NCBI GenBank assembly: GCA_010672585.1
Contig: JAAHGF010000008.1
Span: 692,998 to 756,997 of the forward strand
Length of the DNA stretch: 64,000 bases
Reading direction: 5' to 3'
From: Okeania sp. SIO1I7
GTDB taxonomy: Bacteria > Cyanobacteriota > Cyanobacteriia > Cyanobacteriales > Microcoleaceae
Shown here one piece after another: positions 44,960 through 54,496 of the stretch. The notes under the pieces are model-generated. The model saw only the letters and a list, made by a program, of their open reading frames with translations, searched no databases and was not told the DNA's origin. The translations under genes were made by a program, and so were the position numbers. Position 1 is the stretch's first letter; the number at the start of each line of letters is the position of its first letter.

Positions 44960-46927
44960 CTAAGGCATCTCCCAAATTTTGATAGTTTTGTCATCGCTAC
45001 CACTAACAATAGTCTTTCCATCGGGACTGATCGCGACAGAATAAACATCATCACTATGACCAGTCAGGGTGGCCTTGAGAGTTTCCGTCTTGAAATCCCA
45101 AATTTTGATAGTTCTATCATCACTAGCACTAACAATAGTCTGTCCGTCAGGGGTGAAGGTGACGGAGTTAACATCGTCTTTATGACCAATGAGGGTAGCT
45201 ATGAGAGTCCCTGTAGCTAAATCCCAGATTTTGATAGTTTTGTCGCTACTACCACTAACAACTCTCTTCCCGTTGGAACTGATAGCAACAGATAAAATCC
45301 GAGCACTATGACCAGTAAAAGTGCCTTTGATAGCTCCTGTGGCTAAGTCCCAAACTTTGATGGTTTTGTCATCACTGCCACTAACAATAGTCTTACCGTC
45401 GGGACTGATGGCAAGAGACAAAATCCTAGCGTCATGACCAGTCAAAGTAGCTTTGAGAGTTCCTGTAGCTAAATCCCAGACTTTGATAGTCTTGTCAAGG
45501 CTAGCACTAATAACTGTCTTGCCGTCAGGACTGAAAGCGACAGAAACAACTGGGTCGGTATGACCAGTAAAGGTAGCTTTGAGAGTTCCTGTGGCTACAT
45601 CCCAGACTTTTATACTGTTGTCATAATCACCACTAATAACAGTTTTTCCTTCGGGACTAATAGCTACAGAATCAACAGAGTCACTATCTGTTAGGATAAC
45701 TTTAAGGCTGCCCGTTGTCAAATCCCAGACTTTGATAGTTCTGTCTTTGCTACCACTAACAATAGTCTGCCCATCTGAGCTGATAGCAATGCAGTCATCA
45801 GGACATATTCCCTCTGAATGACCAGTTATGGTTTTAAATTCAGCAAGAGGTGAAGGCGAGGCAGTGGAAGAAAGTTGAAGATGTATGTCTGGTTTTTTCG
45901 GAATATTATAAACAATTGTAGAAGTAAAAATAGCACCTAAAGCAATACCTAAACCTATTTTTACCCAAGTTTTATTAGGAGTTGGTAAAGGTTCTGGCAT
46001 TAATGATGGTAAAGCAGAAGTAACAGGAATAGTTGACTGATTATTCTGTATTAAAACTGTTTCTTTCTGTGATGTCGAATACTGTAACGGATAGTTAACA
46101 TCATTATTACCAATATTGCTTAATTCGCCGATCGCTTGTTCTACATTTTGATAGCGATCTTTCCAATAATCAGACACCATTTTATCGATAACTCGAACCA
46201 AAGTTTCACTAACATTAACTTGGTTTTTCCAGATAATTTCACCAGTGGAGTTGTCTTCTCGTAAATTACTAACCGGAATTCCAGTTAATGCTTCAATACC
46301 CATAATTCCCACAGCATAAATATCACTACAAAACTTAGGTTTTCCTGCCGCCTGTTCGCTGGGCATATATCCCAGAGTCCCCACTGCTACTGTTGCAGTT
46401 GTATGACCTGTACTTGTTACTGTTAATTCATTAATTTCTTTGACAGCACCAAAATCTATTAATACAATTTTTCCATCAGATTTTCTCCTCATAATATTCT
46501 GAGGTTTTAAGTCACGATGAATTACATTTTGTTGATGTACATACTTTAAAACTTCTAAAATTTCAATGAATAGTTGAACGATCTTATTTTCACCAATTTT
46601 TTTCCCAGAATAAATCTCTTTTGTTAAATCATCTCCTTCAATCAATTCTTGAACCAGATAAAATTGTCCACCCTCTTCAAAATATGCAAATAAGGTAGGA
46701 ATTTGATTGTTTTCTCCTAGACGTTGTAATGTTTTGGCCTCTTTTTCAAATAAAATTTTAGCAACTTGAAAAACTTGTGGTCTCGCGTCAGATGGAGCCA
46801 ATTGTTTAACAACACATTGAGAATGATTGGGAAGGTCTAAATCTACTGCTAAATAAGTATTTCCAAAACCACCCTTGCCTAATTCTGATATGATTTTATA
46901 GCGATTTTTAAGTATTTTTTCAGCCAT
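44960..46927 (-). CDS. Ser/Thr kinase with C-terminal WD40 propeller (kinase 1)
   Basis: This is a 655-aa protein. A Hanks-type kinase domain fills residues 9-270: glycine loop GKGGFGNTY (17-25), ATP-binding Lys41 (CVVKQL), catalytic loop HRDLKPQN, DFGAVKE, and the activation segment ending VGTLGYMPSEQ. A membrane helix (VKIGLGIALGAIFTSTIVY, about 322-341) follows, then seven WD40 repeats at about 366-655 (DGKTIVSGSDDKTIKVWDL). This is the cyanobacterial kinase-WD40 type, predicted to have an inside kinase and an outside propeller. It is the most downstream of four related kinases on the minus strand between 45 and 57 kb. Catalytic residues are all present. Confidence 0.9.
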   Translation of the reverse strand: MAEKILKNRYKIISELGKGGFGNTYLAVDLDLPNHSQCVVKQLAPSDARPQVFQVAKILFEKEAKTLQRLGENNQIPTLFAYFEEGGQFYLVQELIEGDDLTKEIYSGKKIGENKIVQLFIEILEVLKYVHQQNVIHRDLKPQNIMRRKSDGKIVLIDFGAVKEINELTVTSTGHTTATVAVGTLGYMPSEQAAGKPKFCSDIYAVGIMGIEALTGIPVSNLREDNSTGEIIWKNQVNVSETLVRVIDKMVSDYWKDRYQNVEQAIGELSNIGNNDVNYPLQYSTSQKETVLIQNNQSTIPVTSALPSLMPEPLPTPNKTWVKIGLGIALGAIFTSTIVYNIPKKPDIHLQLSSTASPSPLAEFKTITGHSEGICPDDCIAISSDGQTIVSGSKDRTIKVWDLTTGSLKVILTDSDSVDSVAISPEGKTVISGDYDNSIKVWDVATGTLKATFTGHTDPVVSVAFSPDGKTVISASLDKTIKVWDLATGTLKATLTGHDARILSLAISPDGKTIVSGSDDKTIKVWDLATGAIKGTFTGHSARILSVAISSNGKRVVSGSSDKTIKIWDLATGTLIATLIGHKDDVNSVTFTPDGQTIVSASDDRTIKIWDFKTETLKATLTGHSDDVYSVAISPDGKTIVSGSDDKTIKIWEMP

Positions 46928-46973
46928 TGTTTTTTTGAGAAAGTTTTTTATTATTAATTATCCGGGCATATTA

Positions 46974-47166
46974 TACCAATTTTAAAAATAATGTTACGAA
47001 TAATAAGGGTGATAAAAAGACTTTTTAATAGATGTATATTTGATTAAAAATATGATTTATTTGCTAATAAATGGCAGATCATACATTCATTATGACTCCT
47101 GACTCCTGATCCCTGATTGTCAAAAAACACCCTAGCTATTTGTAGTAAAAATTTATGAAATTGGTA
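46974..47166. mobile_element. ATACCAATTT inverted-repeat element
   Basis: It runs from ATACCAATTTTAAAAATAATG to TATGAAATTGGTAT, perfectly inverted over ATACCAATTT. GACTCCTGACTCC heptads lie inside. It is non-coding and sits in the leader of kinase 1. Confidence 0.75.
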
Positions 47167-47302
47167 TTACTTACTAATTTTAACATTAAAAAAAGCTTCC
47201 TGGAATTGACTTCGGTGCATGTTATATCAAATCCGTTTTATTGAACATAAAAAAATTCTCCAATCGTATAACTACGCTCATCTTTGTAATTCTCTCTCCT
47301 CC

Positions 47303-47434
47303 TGATATAGAATCCGGTTATATAATATATGTTTATAATTTCTTAAATTACTTCAATATTTAATCTCCCCTACTCCCCTACTCCCCTACTCCCAACCCCC
47401 AAATATATGATCAGTCTTCAACCGGATTTGATAT
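47303..47434. mobile_element. ATATAGAATCCGGTT inverted-repeat element
   Basis: Ends are ATATAGAATCCGGTTATAT and CAACCGGATTTGATAT. The interior has the CTCCCCTA 8-bp array. Other members are at 2655-2757 and about 42075-42191. The rest of the spacer to 47748 is GC-rich repeat (GGGAGGGGGAGGGGCGAGG) and another single end (ACTGGATTTGATATT at 47717). No gene. Confidence 0.7.
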
Positions 47435-47748
47435 GAATCCTGACTTGGTCGTTCCCCTCCACGGTCGCAGGGCTAATTCATTGCCTGGGGAGAATATTAA
47501 TATGAAGTACATTTAATTGTGCAAATATACAAATATCTCCATCTCCCATCTCCCCATATCCCCCAAATTCCCCTCCTGGGAGGGGGAGGGGCGAGGGGTG
47601 GGTCCCCATCTCCCCATCAATTTTTCGCTCGCGTGACAATAAATAGACCCTGCTCCACCGGAGGGGCCCGCTGGTGGGTTGACTCCTCCTGACTTAACCA
47701 TTCTATGGCTGTTTAACTGGATTTGATATTGCATCAATATTCTACCTA

Positions 47749-49758
47749 CTAAGGCGCCGACCAAACTTTAATAGTTTTGTCATCGCTACCACTAACAATA
47801 GTTTGTCCGTCGGAACTGATGGCAATAGAAGTCACTACCCATGTATGACCAGTGAGAGTATTTTTGAGACTACCCGTTGCTAAATCCCAAATTTTGATAG
47901 TTGTGTCCTCGCTACCACTAACAATAGTCTGGTCATCGGGACTAATAGCTACAGACCAAACTTCGTTGCTATGAGCAGTGAGAGTATTTTTGAGACTGCC
48001 CATTGCCAAATCCCAGATTTTGATAGTCCCGTCCGCACTACCACTGACAACAGTCTGTCCATCGGGACTGATAGCTATAGAAAAAACGCGATCGCTATGA
48101 CCATCGAGAGTACTGATAAGACTACCCGTTACCAAATCCCAGATTTTGATACTGCCATCACCACCACCACTGACAATAATCTGTTTCTCAGAGCTGATGG
48201 CGACAGAATAAACTGCTTTGCTATGACCTGTGAGAGTAGTTTTCCGGCTTTCTGTAGCCAAATCCCAAATTTTGATAGTGCCATCAGCGCTACCACTAAT
48301 AACAGTTTGTCCGTCGCGACTGATGGCAATAGAATAAACTGCTTTGCTATGAGCAGTGAGAGTATTTTTGAGACTACCATTTACCAAATCCCAGATGTTG
48401 ATAGTTCCGTCAGCACCACCACTAATAACAGTCTGTCCATCAGGGGTAATAGCGACAGCAAAAATCTTATCACTCTGAGCAGCAAGGGTTGCTTGGAGAC
48501 TACCATTTACCCAATCCCAAATTTTGATAGTTTTGTCCCAGCTACCGCTAACAACAGTCCGTCCGTCGGGACTAATGGCAACGGTACGAATCCAGTTGTT
48601 ATGACCGCTGAGGGTACGAACTTCAGAAATATTAGTGGCGTCGGAAATGAGGTTGGGAGTTGAAGTTTTAACTGATGCTCCTTGATTTTGACTATTTCTA
48701 GTAGGTGAGGATGAGGATGTTTCCTGTTCACTATGAATATTATTAATAATAATAGAAGCAATAATAATACTGAAGGCAATACCAATACCTACACCTATTT
48801 TGACTAAATTTTTAGCAGAAGTTGATGAGGAGGAAGTGGGAGAAACAGTATTTTTTGGCTGAGTATTATGCTGATTACTATTTATTACAACTGTATGTTG
48901 CTGTGATATTTCTTGTGGCGATTGGTAATTGAGATTATTATTAATATCAGATAATTCAACTATCACTTCATCAATACTTTGATAACGATTTTTCCAATAA
49001 TCTGACACCATTTTATCTAGAATTAAAACTAATTTATCGCTAACATTAACATGATGTTTCCAGACAATTTCACCTGTTGACTGGTCTTTAACTAATCTAT
49101 TTGCTTGTATTCCAGTTAATGCTTCAATACCCATCATTCCCACAGCATAAATATCACTACAAAATCTAGGCTGACCTGCTGCTTGTTCGCTAGGCATATA
49201 TCCAGGAGTTCCTACTGCTATTGTCATAGTTGTATGACCCCCAGTTGTAATTGCTAATCCCTTAATTTCTTTGACTGCCCCAAAATCGATTAACACAATT
49301 TTTTCATCAGATTTTCTCCGCATAATATTTTGCAGTTTTAAGTCACGATGAATCACATTTTGCTGGTGTACATACTTTAAAACTTCCAAGATTTCTGTTA
49401 ATAGTTGAATAGTCTGATTTTCACTAAAACTTTTCCCTGGATAAATTTCCTTTGTTAAATCATTTCCTTCTATGAATTCTTGAACTAAATAAAATTGTCC
49501 ACCCTCTTCAAAGTAGGCAAATAATCTGGGAATTTGATTGTGTTCCCCGAGACGTTGTAATGTTATTGCTTCTTTTTCAAATAAAGTTTTAGCAACTTGA
49601 AAAACTTGTGGTCGTGGGTCAGATGGGGCTAGTTGTTTTACCACACATTGAGGATGATTGGGAAGGTCTAAATCTAGTGCTAAATAAGTAGTACCGAAAC
49701 CACCTTTGCCTAACTCTGAGATAATTTTATAGCGATGTCTAAGTATTTTGCTAGTCAT
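47749..49758 (-). CDS. Ser/Thr kinase with C-terminal WD40 propeller (kinase 2)
   Basis: This 669-aa protein is built like kinase 1: kinase domain at residues 9-275 (GKGGFGTTY, CVVKQL, HRDLKLQN, DFGAVKE), membrane helix at about 325-350 (GVGIGIAFSIIIASIIIN) after a Ser-rich linker, then seven WD40 repeats from about 382 to the end. The Pro of the usual HRDLKPQN loop is Leu, which is not catalytic. WD40 repeats differ mostly in the SGSADGT/SGGADGT loops, so this propeller may see a different ligand or partner from kinase 1. Its leader is homologous to that of kinase 3, which shows segmental duplication. Confidence 0.9.
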   Translation of the reverse strand: MTSKILRHRYKIISELGKGGFGTTYLALDLDLPNHPQCVVKQLAPSDPRPQVFQVAKTLFEKEAITLQRLGEHNQIPRLFAYFEEGGQFYLVQEFIEGNDLTKEIYPGKSFSENQTIQLLTEILEVLKYVHQQNVIHRDLKLQNIMRRKSDEKIVLIDFGAVKEIKGLAITTGGHTTMTIAVGTPGYMPSEQAAGQPRFCSDIYAVGMMGIEALTGIQANRLVKDQSTGEIVWKHHVNVSDKLVLILDKMVSDYWKNRYQSIDEVIVELSDINNNLNYQSPQEISQQHTVVINSNQHNTQPKNTVSPTSSSSTSAKNLVKIGVGIGIAFSIIIASIIINNIHSEQETSSSSPTRNSQNQGASVKTSTPNLISDATNISEVRTLSGHNNWIRTVAISPDGRTVVSGSWDKTIKIWDWVNGSLQATLAAQSDKIFAVAITPDGQTVISGGADGTINIWDLVNGSLKNTLTAHSKAVYSIAISRDGQTVISGSADGTIKIWDLATESRKTTLTGHSKAVYSVAISSEKQIIVSGGGDGSIKIWDLVTGSLISTLDGHSDRVFSIAISPDGQTVVSGSADGTIKIWDLAMGSLKNTLTAHSNEVWSVAISPDDQTIVSGSEDTTIKIWDLATGSLKNTLTGHTWVVTSIAISSDGQTIVSGSDDKTIKVWSAP

Positions 49759-49823
49759 TATTTTTTTTGAGGAATTTATAGCTTTTTTTAGGAGTCAGGA
49801 GTTAGAAAATAGTTAGAGTAGTT

Positions 49824-50110
49824 GTAAGCATTCAGCGGTCAGCTATCAGCTATCAGCTTAATTATCTTTAACGCAAGTTAGTCGTTATTGTACTTCAATT
49901 TTATGGGTTAAAAATGTAGTCCAAGTCAAACAAATGCTTGCTTAATTATATCTATGGAAAAAAAATTAATTAAATCAATTCAATATATTAAATCAACAAT
50001 TTCATCTCTTTATTTCCTATTCCCTGAATTCTGCAATAAGTCTATTCATTAAAAAGCTGAGAGCTGTTTGCGGAGCATTCCGTAGGAAACGCTAATAGCT
50101 GAATGCTTAC
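49824..50110. mobile_element. GTAAGCATTCAGC element, copy 3, with 8-bp target duplication
   Basis: It is 287 bp with ends GTAAGCATTCAGC and GCTGAATGCTTAC, flanked by GAGTAGTT on both sides (49816-49823 and 50111-50118). The homologous leader of kinase 3 (52831-52850) reads GTTAGAGTAGTTTAATC with one GAGTAGTT and no element: a natural empty site. The interior holds CAGCTATC heptads and TTTGCGGAGCATTCCG, and no frame. Confidence 0.9.
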
Positions 50111-50156
50111 GAGTAGTTTAATCTTTTAAATATTATACCTCTCTGGAAAAGAGGGA

Positions 50157-50184
50157 GTAGGGACGTTGCATGCAACGTCCCTAC
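50157..50184. repeat. 28-bp perfect palindrome GTAGGGACGTTGCA/TGCAACGTCCCTAC
   Basis: The same palindrome with one difference, and with the same AGATTAG right flank, occurs at 28394-28421. Looser versions lie inside the TTACAGCG elements at 28550 and 41930. It may be an element end or a hairpin in RNA. Confidence 0.8.
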
Positions 50185-50386
50185 AGATTAGGAAGTAGAG
50201 GGAAATAATTGATGACTTATGCACAATAATTGATTTTATTTTTGATTATCGGAGATATCTATTGTCAAGGCGATTTATTAATCAAAGTAATCTTTTGGCT
50301 ATAATCTTTATGGGTCAATTTAATCTTTGAGCTTTTTTGCTAGGCAATATAGCTACTCTAGGCTGCACCAATATAATCTTGGACAC

Positions 50387-50496
50387 TTACAGCAGATTCC
50401 ACTTTTGTGAGGTATATTACATCGCGGGCAAGATGCCCGCACTACAAAAATTAACAATTAAATCTTTGTACTTCTTATGCGATGAATCTGCTGTAA
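50387..50496. mobile_element. TTACAGC inverted-repeat element
   Basis: Ends TTACAGCAGATTC and GAATCTGCTGTAA enclose a GCGGGCAAGATGCCCGC hairpin. Relatives are at 28508-28614, 41903-42011 and 52849-52958. It lies upstream of the antitoxin-like pair and is non-coding. Confidence 0.75.
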
Positions 50497-50631
50497 TTTT
50501 ATAGTTAGTAATTGGGATTTACTCATAATTGCTTTCTTGAAAAAACGATTACTTTAAATTATAGTATAGTAATAGTCAAATTTAACTAATTTATTAAACG
50601 TAAGCATTCAGCTTACTAAACAAATAAATAT

Positions 50632-50832
50632 ATGGTAACTAATATTAATATTGACGAAAAACTCCTTGAGGAAGCCCTAGTTTTGAGCGACTATTCCACA
50701 GGAAATCTATTGATAGAAGCAGCTTTGCGTGAATATATTCAACGTCGTCAACAATTGAAAGTATTAGAATTATTTGGTACTATCGACTATGAAGAAAATT
50801 ATGATTATAAGCAACAAAGACAAAAAATATGA
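50632..50832 (+). CDS. VapB-type antitoxin
   Basis: This is a 66-aa protein starting MVTNINIDEKLLEEALVLS, a ribbon-helix-helix DNA-binding region, followed by EAALREYIQRRQQLKVLELFGTIDYEENYDYKQQR. The C-terminal part is typical of VapB proteins whose partner VapC (PIN RNase) gene overlaps their stop codon. Here the overlapping gene is not a PIN protein but another antitoxin-like ORF, so the toxin is missing. The promoter probably lies just upstream, where a single GTAAGCATTCAGC end (50600-50613) is found. It may be a solitary antitoxin or a remnant. Confidence 0.75.
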   Translation: MVTNINIDEKLLEEALVLSDYSTGNLLIEAALREYIQRRQQLKVLELFGTIDYEENYDYKQQRQKI

Positions 50833-51062
50833 GCATGATATCTTTTCAGGAAATTATAGATTCTATTGAAAAACTTTCTATTGATGGGCAAGATTATTTG
50901 TTTGAGCTAATCAAAAAAAGAAGAATTGAAAATCGACGTTTGGAAATTGCTAATAATGCTCAAGCTACTTTAGAATGTTTCAAACAAGGAACAGCAAAAA
51001 CAGGAAGTGTTGATGATTTGATTGCCGATTTATTAGATGAGCGATTTTGTAGGTTGGGTTGA
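50829..51062 (+). CDS. Second antitoxin-like small protein, translationally coupled
   Basis: This 77-aa helical protein overlaps the VapB gene by ATGA. The sequence ISFQEIIDSIEKLSIDGQDYLFELIKKRRIE..EIANNAQATLECFKQGTAKTGSVDDLIADLLDE resembles the small cyanobacterial proteins usually found just before RelE/ParE-like toxin genes. Its last residues (RFCRLG) are encoded by an inserted hairpin repeat (GTAGGTTGGGTTGAGG, from about 51050) that also occurs at 63670, so the original end and any toxin gene behind it may have been lost. Function as antitoxin is inference. Confidence 0.55.
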   Translation: MSMISFQEIIDSIEKLSIDGQDYLFELIKKRRIENRRLEIANNAQATLECFKQGTAKTGSVDDLIADLLDERFCRLG

Positions 51063-51110
51063 GGAACGTTAGCGGAGCTTATCCGTTAGGATAAACCCAA
51101 CACAGACTGA
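51048..51110. repeat. GTAGGTTGGGTT/AACCCAAC hairpin repeat
   Basis: GTAGGTTGGGTTGAGGAACG and GGATAAACCCAAC form an imperfect hairpin. Related copies: 63669-63725, and shorter ones with a GCTTCGCTTAACCCAACC arm at 51247-51275 and 53004-53032. This copy supplies the end of the preceding gene. Confidence 0.7.
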
Positions 51111-51355
51111 CAACAAATTTCTGGTTTATGAAATACAGTATCATTATCTTTTCAAATAGTTTTTGAACTGTTGAATAAAGGATTCATTCTTGTTTGTCGG
51201 ATGTACTGGAATTAGTGAGCTTTATAGGAAATAGGCTGTATAATTGTTGGGTTCGCTTCGCTTAACCCAACCTACTGTAACTATAGTATTTTTACCAAAT
51301 CAATTAATTTTAATTAAACAAAACCTTGCCCTTAAAAGGGGTGTTTAAACAAAAT

Positions 51356-52768
51356 TTATTGATTGTTGCATTGAGCTAACCTATCCATCAGAAAAGCATA
51401 CTTAGCAGTTGCTGAAGATGTTCTTTTACGATGGGGAGCGGGAAGATGACCTTTTGGTGAATTTAAACTAAAGACTAGCTCATCATATTCTAACCACCTC
51501 CCGTTTTTGTACCATCCAACAGCTCTGCCAAAACGTTCATAAAATTCCTGTTGAAAACTTCCTAGCTTATTTCCTGTTTCCAAATAGATTGGTTTTTGTA
51601 CACTAAAACCAAAATTTGCGTTAGAATATACCATCTAAAGTCTGTCTATTTTTTTGAAGTCTGAACAAGGAAAGTTATATATTGAATTACGTTCTAACCA
51701 TCCTTCTGATTTTCGGTTTGCAACTTGAAGCATTATATTTTCTGTTTCCTGATCTGCTTCTTTCCACTTTTGTTCTCCAAGCAGCTTTTCTAGATTAAAA
51801 TAGTTTGCGTGTAATTTGTTGGAAGTAGGTGTTCCTGAAAAAGGTTCTTTTTGCATACGCATAATATTAGAAATAACTACCGAAGCAAGAACAAAACTGT
51901 AAGTAACACCAATTCCTAAGACTATTTTAACCCAACTGCGGCAGGAAGGTAAAGGTGGGGTAAATGGTGGTAAAGCAGTTATTACTTCATCAACAGTTTT
52001 ATAACGATTTCTCCAATCATACAACACCATTTTATCCAGAACACGAGCAAATTTTTCACTCACATTAACTTGATTTTTCCAGATAATTTCACCTGTTGAA
52101 CGATCTGTAGGAAATTGATTTACATGAACTCCAGTTAATGCTTCAATAGCCATAATTCCCACAGCATAAATATCACTGCAAAACTTAGGTTGACCTGCTG
52201 CTTGTTCCATAGGCATATATCCAGGAGTTCCTACTGCTATTGTTATAGTTGTTTGACCTCCTCTAATAACAGTTAATCCTTTAATTTCTTTCACTGCCCC
52301 AAAGTCAATTAAAACTATTTTTCCATCAGATTTTCTCCGCATAATATTCTGAGGTTTCAAGTCACGATGAATTACATTTTGCTGATGCACATACTTTAAA
52401 ACTGACAAAATTTCAGTTAATAATTGAACAGTTTGATTTTCTGTAAATCTACTCCGAGAATAAATCTCTTTTGTTAAGTCATATCCCTCAATAAATTCTT
52501 GAACTAAATAAAATTGCCCACCCTCTTCAAAGTAGGCAAATAACTGAGGAATTTGCTCGTGTTTTCCCAGACGATGTAATATTTTTGCTTCCTTATCAAA
52601 TAAATTTTTAGCAACTTGAAAAACTTGGGGACGTGGGTCTGAAGGAGTTAGTTGTTTAACCACACATTGAGGATGATTAGGAAGGTCTAAATCTACTGCT
52701 AAATAAGTAGTTCCGAAACCACCCTTTCCTAACTCAGAGATAATTTTATAACGATGCCTAAGTATCAT
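51356..52768 (-). pseudogene. Ser/Thr kinase with GUN4 domain, split by an in-frame TAG (kinase 3)
   Basis: The first part (52768-51638, 377 aa) is a complete kinase domain (GKGGFGTTY, HRDLKPQN, DFGAVKE), a membrane helix (WVKIVLGIGVTYSFVLASVVI) and the start of a GUN4 domain (LLGEQKWKEADQETENIML...CSDFKKIDRL). TAG at 51635-51637 follows. The same frame then continues without a gap as MVYSNANFGFSVQKPIY...GWYKNGRWLEYDELVFSL..KGHLP to 51356, the rest of GUN4. In the family this position is Trp (IDRLW), and TGG to TAG is one base. So it is either a recent nonsense mutation or read through. Without readthrough the kinase is intact but lacks its porphyrin-binding-type sensor. Total coding length (470 codons) equals that of kinase 4. 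Confidence 0.85.
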
Positions 52769-52848
52769 GTTAGTAATTATTTATTTGAGAAAATTATAGC
52801 TTTTTTTTAGGAGTTAGGAATTAGAAAATAGTTAGAGTAGTTTAATCT

Positions 52849-52958
52849 TTTACAGCATATTTCGGGCAAATGAGGTACAGGGTAAATGATGAAAATATTG
52901 TAGTGCGGGTATCTTGCCCACGATGGGTGTACCTCATAACAACAGAAAGCGCTGTAAA
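52849..52958. mobile_element. TTTACAGC inverted-repeat element in the kinase 3 leader
   Basis: Ends TTTACAGCATATT and AAAGCGCTGTAAA are inverted. The interior has AATGAGGTACAGGG..GTGTACCTCATA, itself inverted, and GGGTATCTTGCCCACG. The homologous leader of kinase 2 lacks it. Confidence 0.7.
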
Positions 52959-53045
52959 TATTTTCAAGCTTACAACAAATACATACAATAGGGTATATAA
53001 TTGTTGGGTTGCGCTTCGCTTAACCCAACCTACTAGCCACTTTTT

Positions 53046-54455
53046 TTAGGAGTCAGGAAGAGGTTTAAAGTCATACCTATTCCCAATCTTCAAAACTTTC
53101 ACTAATTGAATATCACCATCATAGTCACCAGTGTCTGAAAATTTAACTGCTTTGAACGCTCCAGGTGTAGAAAACCCTGATGATAACTCCTCCCGAACAC
53201 CTTCACGAGTTGGTTGAATTTGCTTTTCAATTGCTTTCCCCAGAGCTTGAGTTGCATCATACGCAGTAATTGTTCGCCAATTCACACTTGAAGTTCCCCA
53301 AAGTTTTTGAGAGCGTTTGGGAAAATCTGAACCTGTTTCATTTGCTTCAATATCCCATGCTATAGCTACAACCATTTTTACAGCACTATCTCGACCTTTC
53401 TCAAGAGTCTTTGCAGAGTAAACAGCATCCCCACCTAATACTGGTAAATTTCCTTGATTAACCTGAACGATTTCCAGAGCTTGATCTAAATAACCTGAGC
53501 TGGGAGCTAACATCAACACATTTGCTGAATCTTTTGCCCTATTCAGAACTGCAGTTGCTTTCTCACGCCAATCTTCAGGATTTTTTGACCATGTAGATAG
53601 ATCGCAATCTGGGTCTTCTCTCAGAACAATATTCCTTCTCCCTAACTCAGAGGTAAATTCTTGACTTAGTGATTTACTGTAGTTGCTATCTGAGTTATAA
53701 AACACTACTGCTTTTACTGAGCTGAACTTATCCTGAGCATATTTTGCTAATGCTTCTGCAGCCGCTCGATCGCTTGGTACGGTACGAAAAAAATAAGGAC
53801 TGTAATTTGTTAGCTCAACAGACGTACTAACAGGAGAAATAGATACAAGTTGGGAATCCTTGTAAATATCGGCTGTTCCCAGGGAAGTGCCACTTGAGTA
53901 ATGACCAACTACTCCTAGAATTTCCTTTCTCTTTGTTAACTCTCTGGCAACTTCTTCCGCAATTTTTGTGCCGTTATTAAAGTCATTATCATCATCATCA
54001 GCAATTGCTATTTTCAACATTCCTTCAGCACCCGATCTAGAAAAATTCCAATCATACTGAGCATGAGCAACTCCACGCAAAATTTCCAGAGACTTATTCA
54101 AACTACTACTAATTGGCATAGATACAGCAATAACATGGTAAGGTTTTTTATTTTTTTCAACTTCTAGGTTATTCAGAAAAATTCGTGCTTCTGGATCGTT
54201 AGGTTTTGATTCCAAGTAATTAGTTAAAGTTCTAAATGCCTGATCGTAATTCCTATTAGCAATTGAATTAATTCCTCTTTCTCTTTCAGGTCTAACTTCT
54301 TCTGGATTTGCTAAGGATTTCTCTCCAAATGTAATACGCTCTGAAATACTGTCACCATTAGGTTTAGAAGAATTGAAAACACAAGAAACCACAATAAAGA
54401 CGATGAAACTAAGGAGTATCAGTCTTTGTAGTTTAACTCGTAATATTTTGTTCAT
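53046..54455 (-). CDS. Periplasmic-binding-protein-like lipoprotein (Leu/Ile/Val-binding type)
   Basis: This is a 469-aa protein. A lipoprotein signal with lipobox-type VVSC is seen at 23-26 (LLSFIVFIVVSCVFNSS). A short TPR-like segment (GINSIANRNYDQAFRTLTNYLESKPND) follows. A type-1 periplasmic-binding fold fills residues 107-465 (VIAVSMPISSS, GVVGHYSSGTSLGTADIY, LVSISPVSTSVELTNYSPYFFRTVPSD, AVVFYNSDSNYSKSL, TAYDATQALGKAIE). Such domains bind branched-chain amino acids or amides. No ABC permease is nearby. It sits between two GUN4 kinases on the same strand, and in cyanobacteria similar domains are found next to or fused with Hanks kinases, so it may feed ligand information to them (inference). 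Confidence 0.8.
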   Translation of the reverse strand: MNKILRVKLQRLILLSFIVFIVVSCVFNSSKPNGDSISERITFGEKSLANPEEVRPERERGINSIANRNYDQAFRTLTNYLESKPNDPEARIFLNNLEVEKNKKPYHVIAVSMPISSSLNKSLEILRGVAHAQYDWNFSRSGAEGMLKIAIADDDDNDFNNGTKIAEEVARELTKRKEILGVVGHYSSGTSLGTADIYKDSQLVSISPVSTSVELTNYSPYFFRTVPSDRAAAEALAKYAQDKFSSVKAVVFYNSDSNYSKSLSQEFTSELGRRNIVLREDPDCDLSTWSKNPEDWREKATAVLNRAKDSANVLMLAPSSGYLDQALEIVQVNQGNLPVLGGDAVYSAKTLEKGRDSAVKMVVAIAWDIEANETGSDFPKRSQKLWGTSSVNWRTITAYDATQALGKAIEKQIQPTREGVREELSSGFSTPGAFKAVKFSDTGDYDGDIQLVKVLKIGNRYDFKPLPDS

Positions 54456-54496
54456 GAATAAAAATAATAAAAATTGGCGTTGGTAAATTAGTGTAT

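Noticed and set aside
47971-48663. 230-codon plus-strand frame
   Set aside because: It is the antisense of the WD40 repeats of kinase 2; its repeats mirror theirs.
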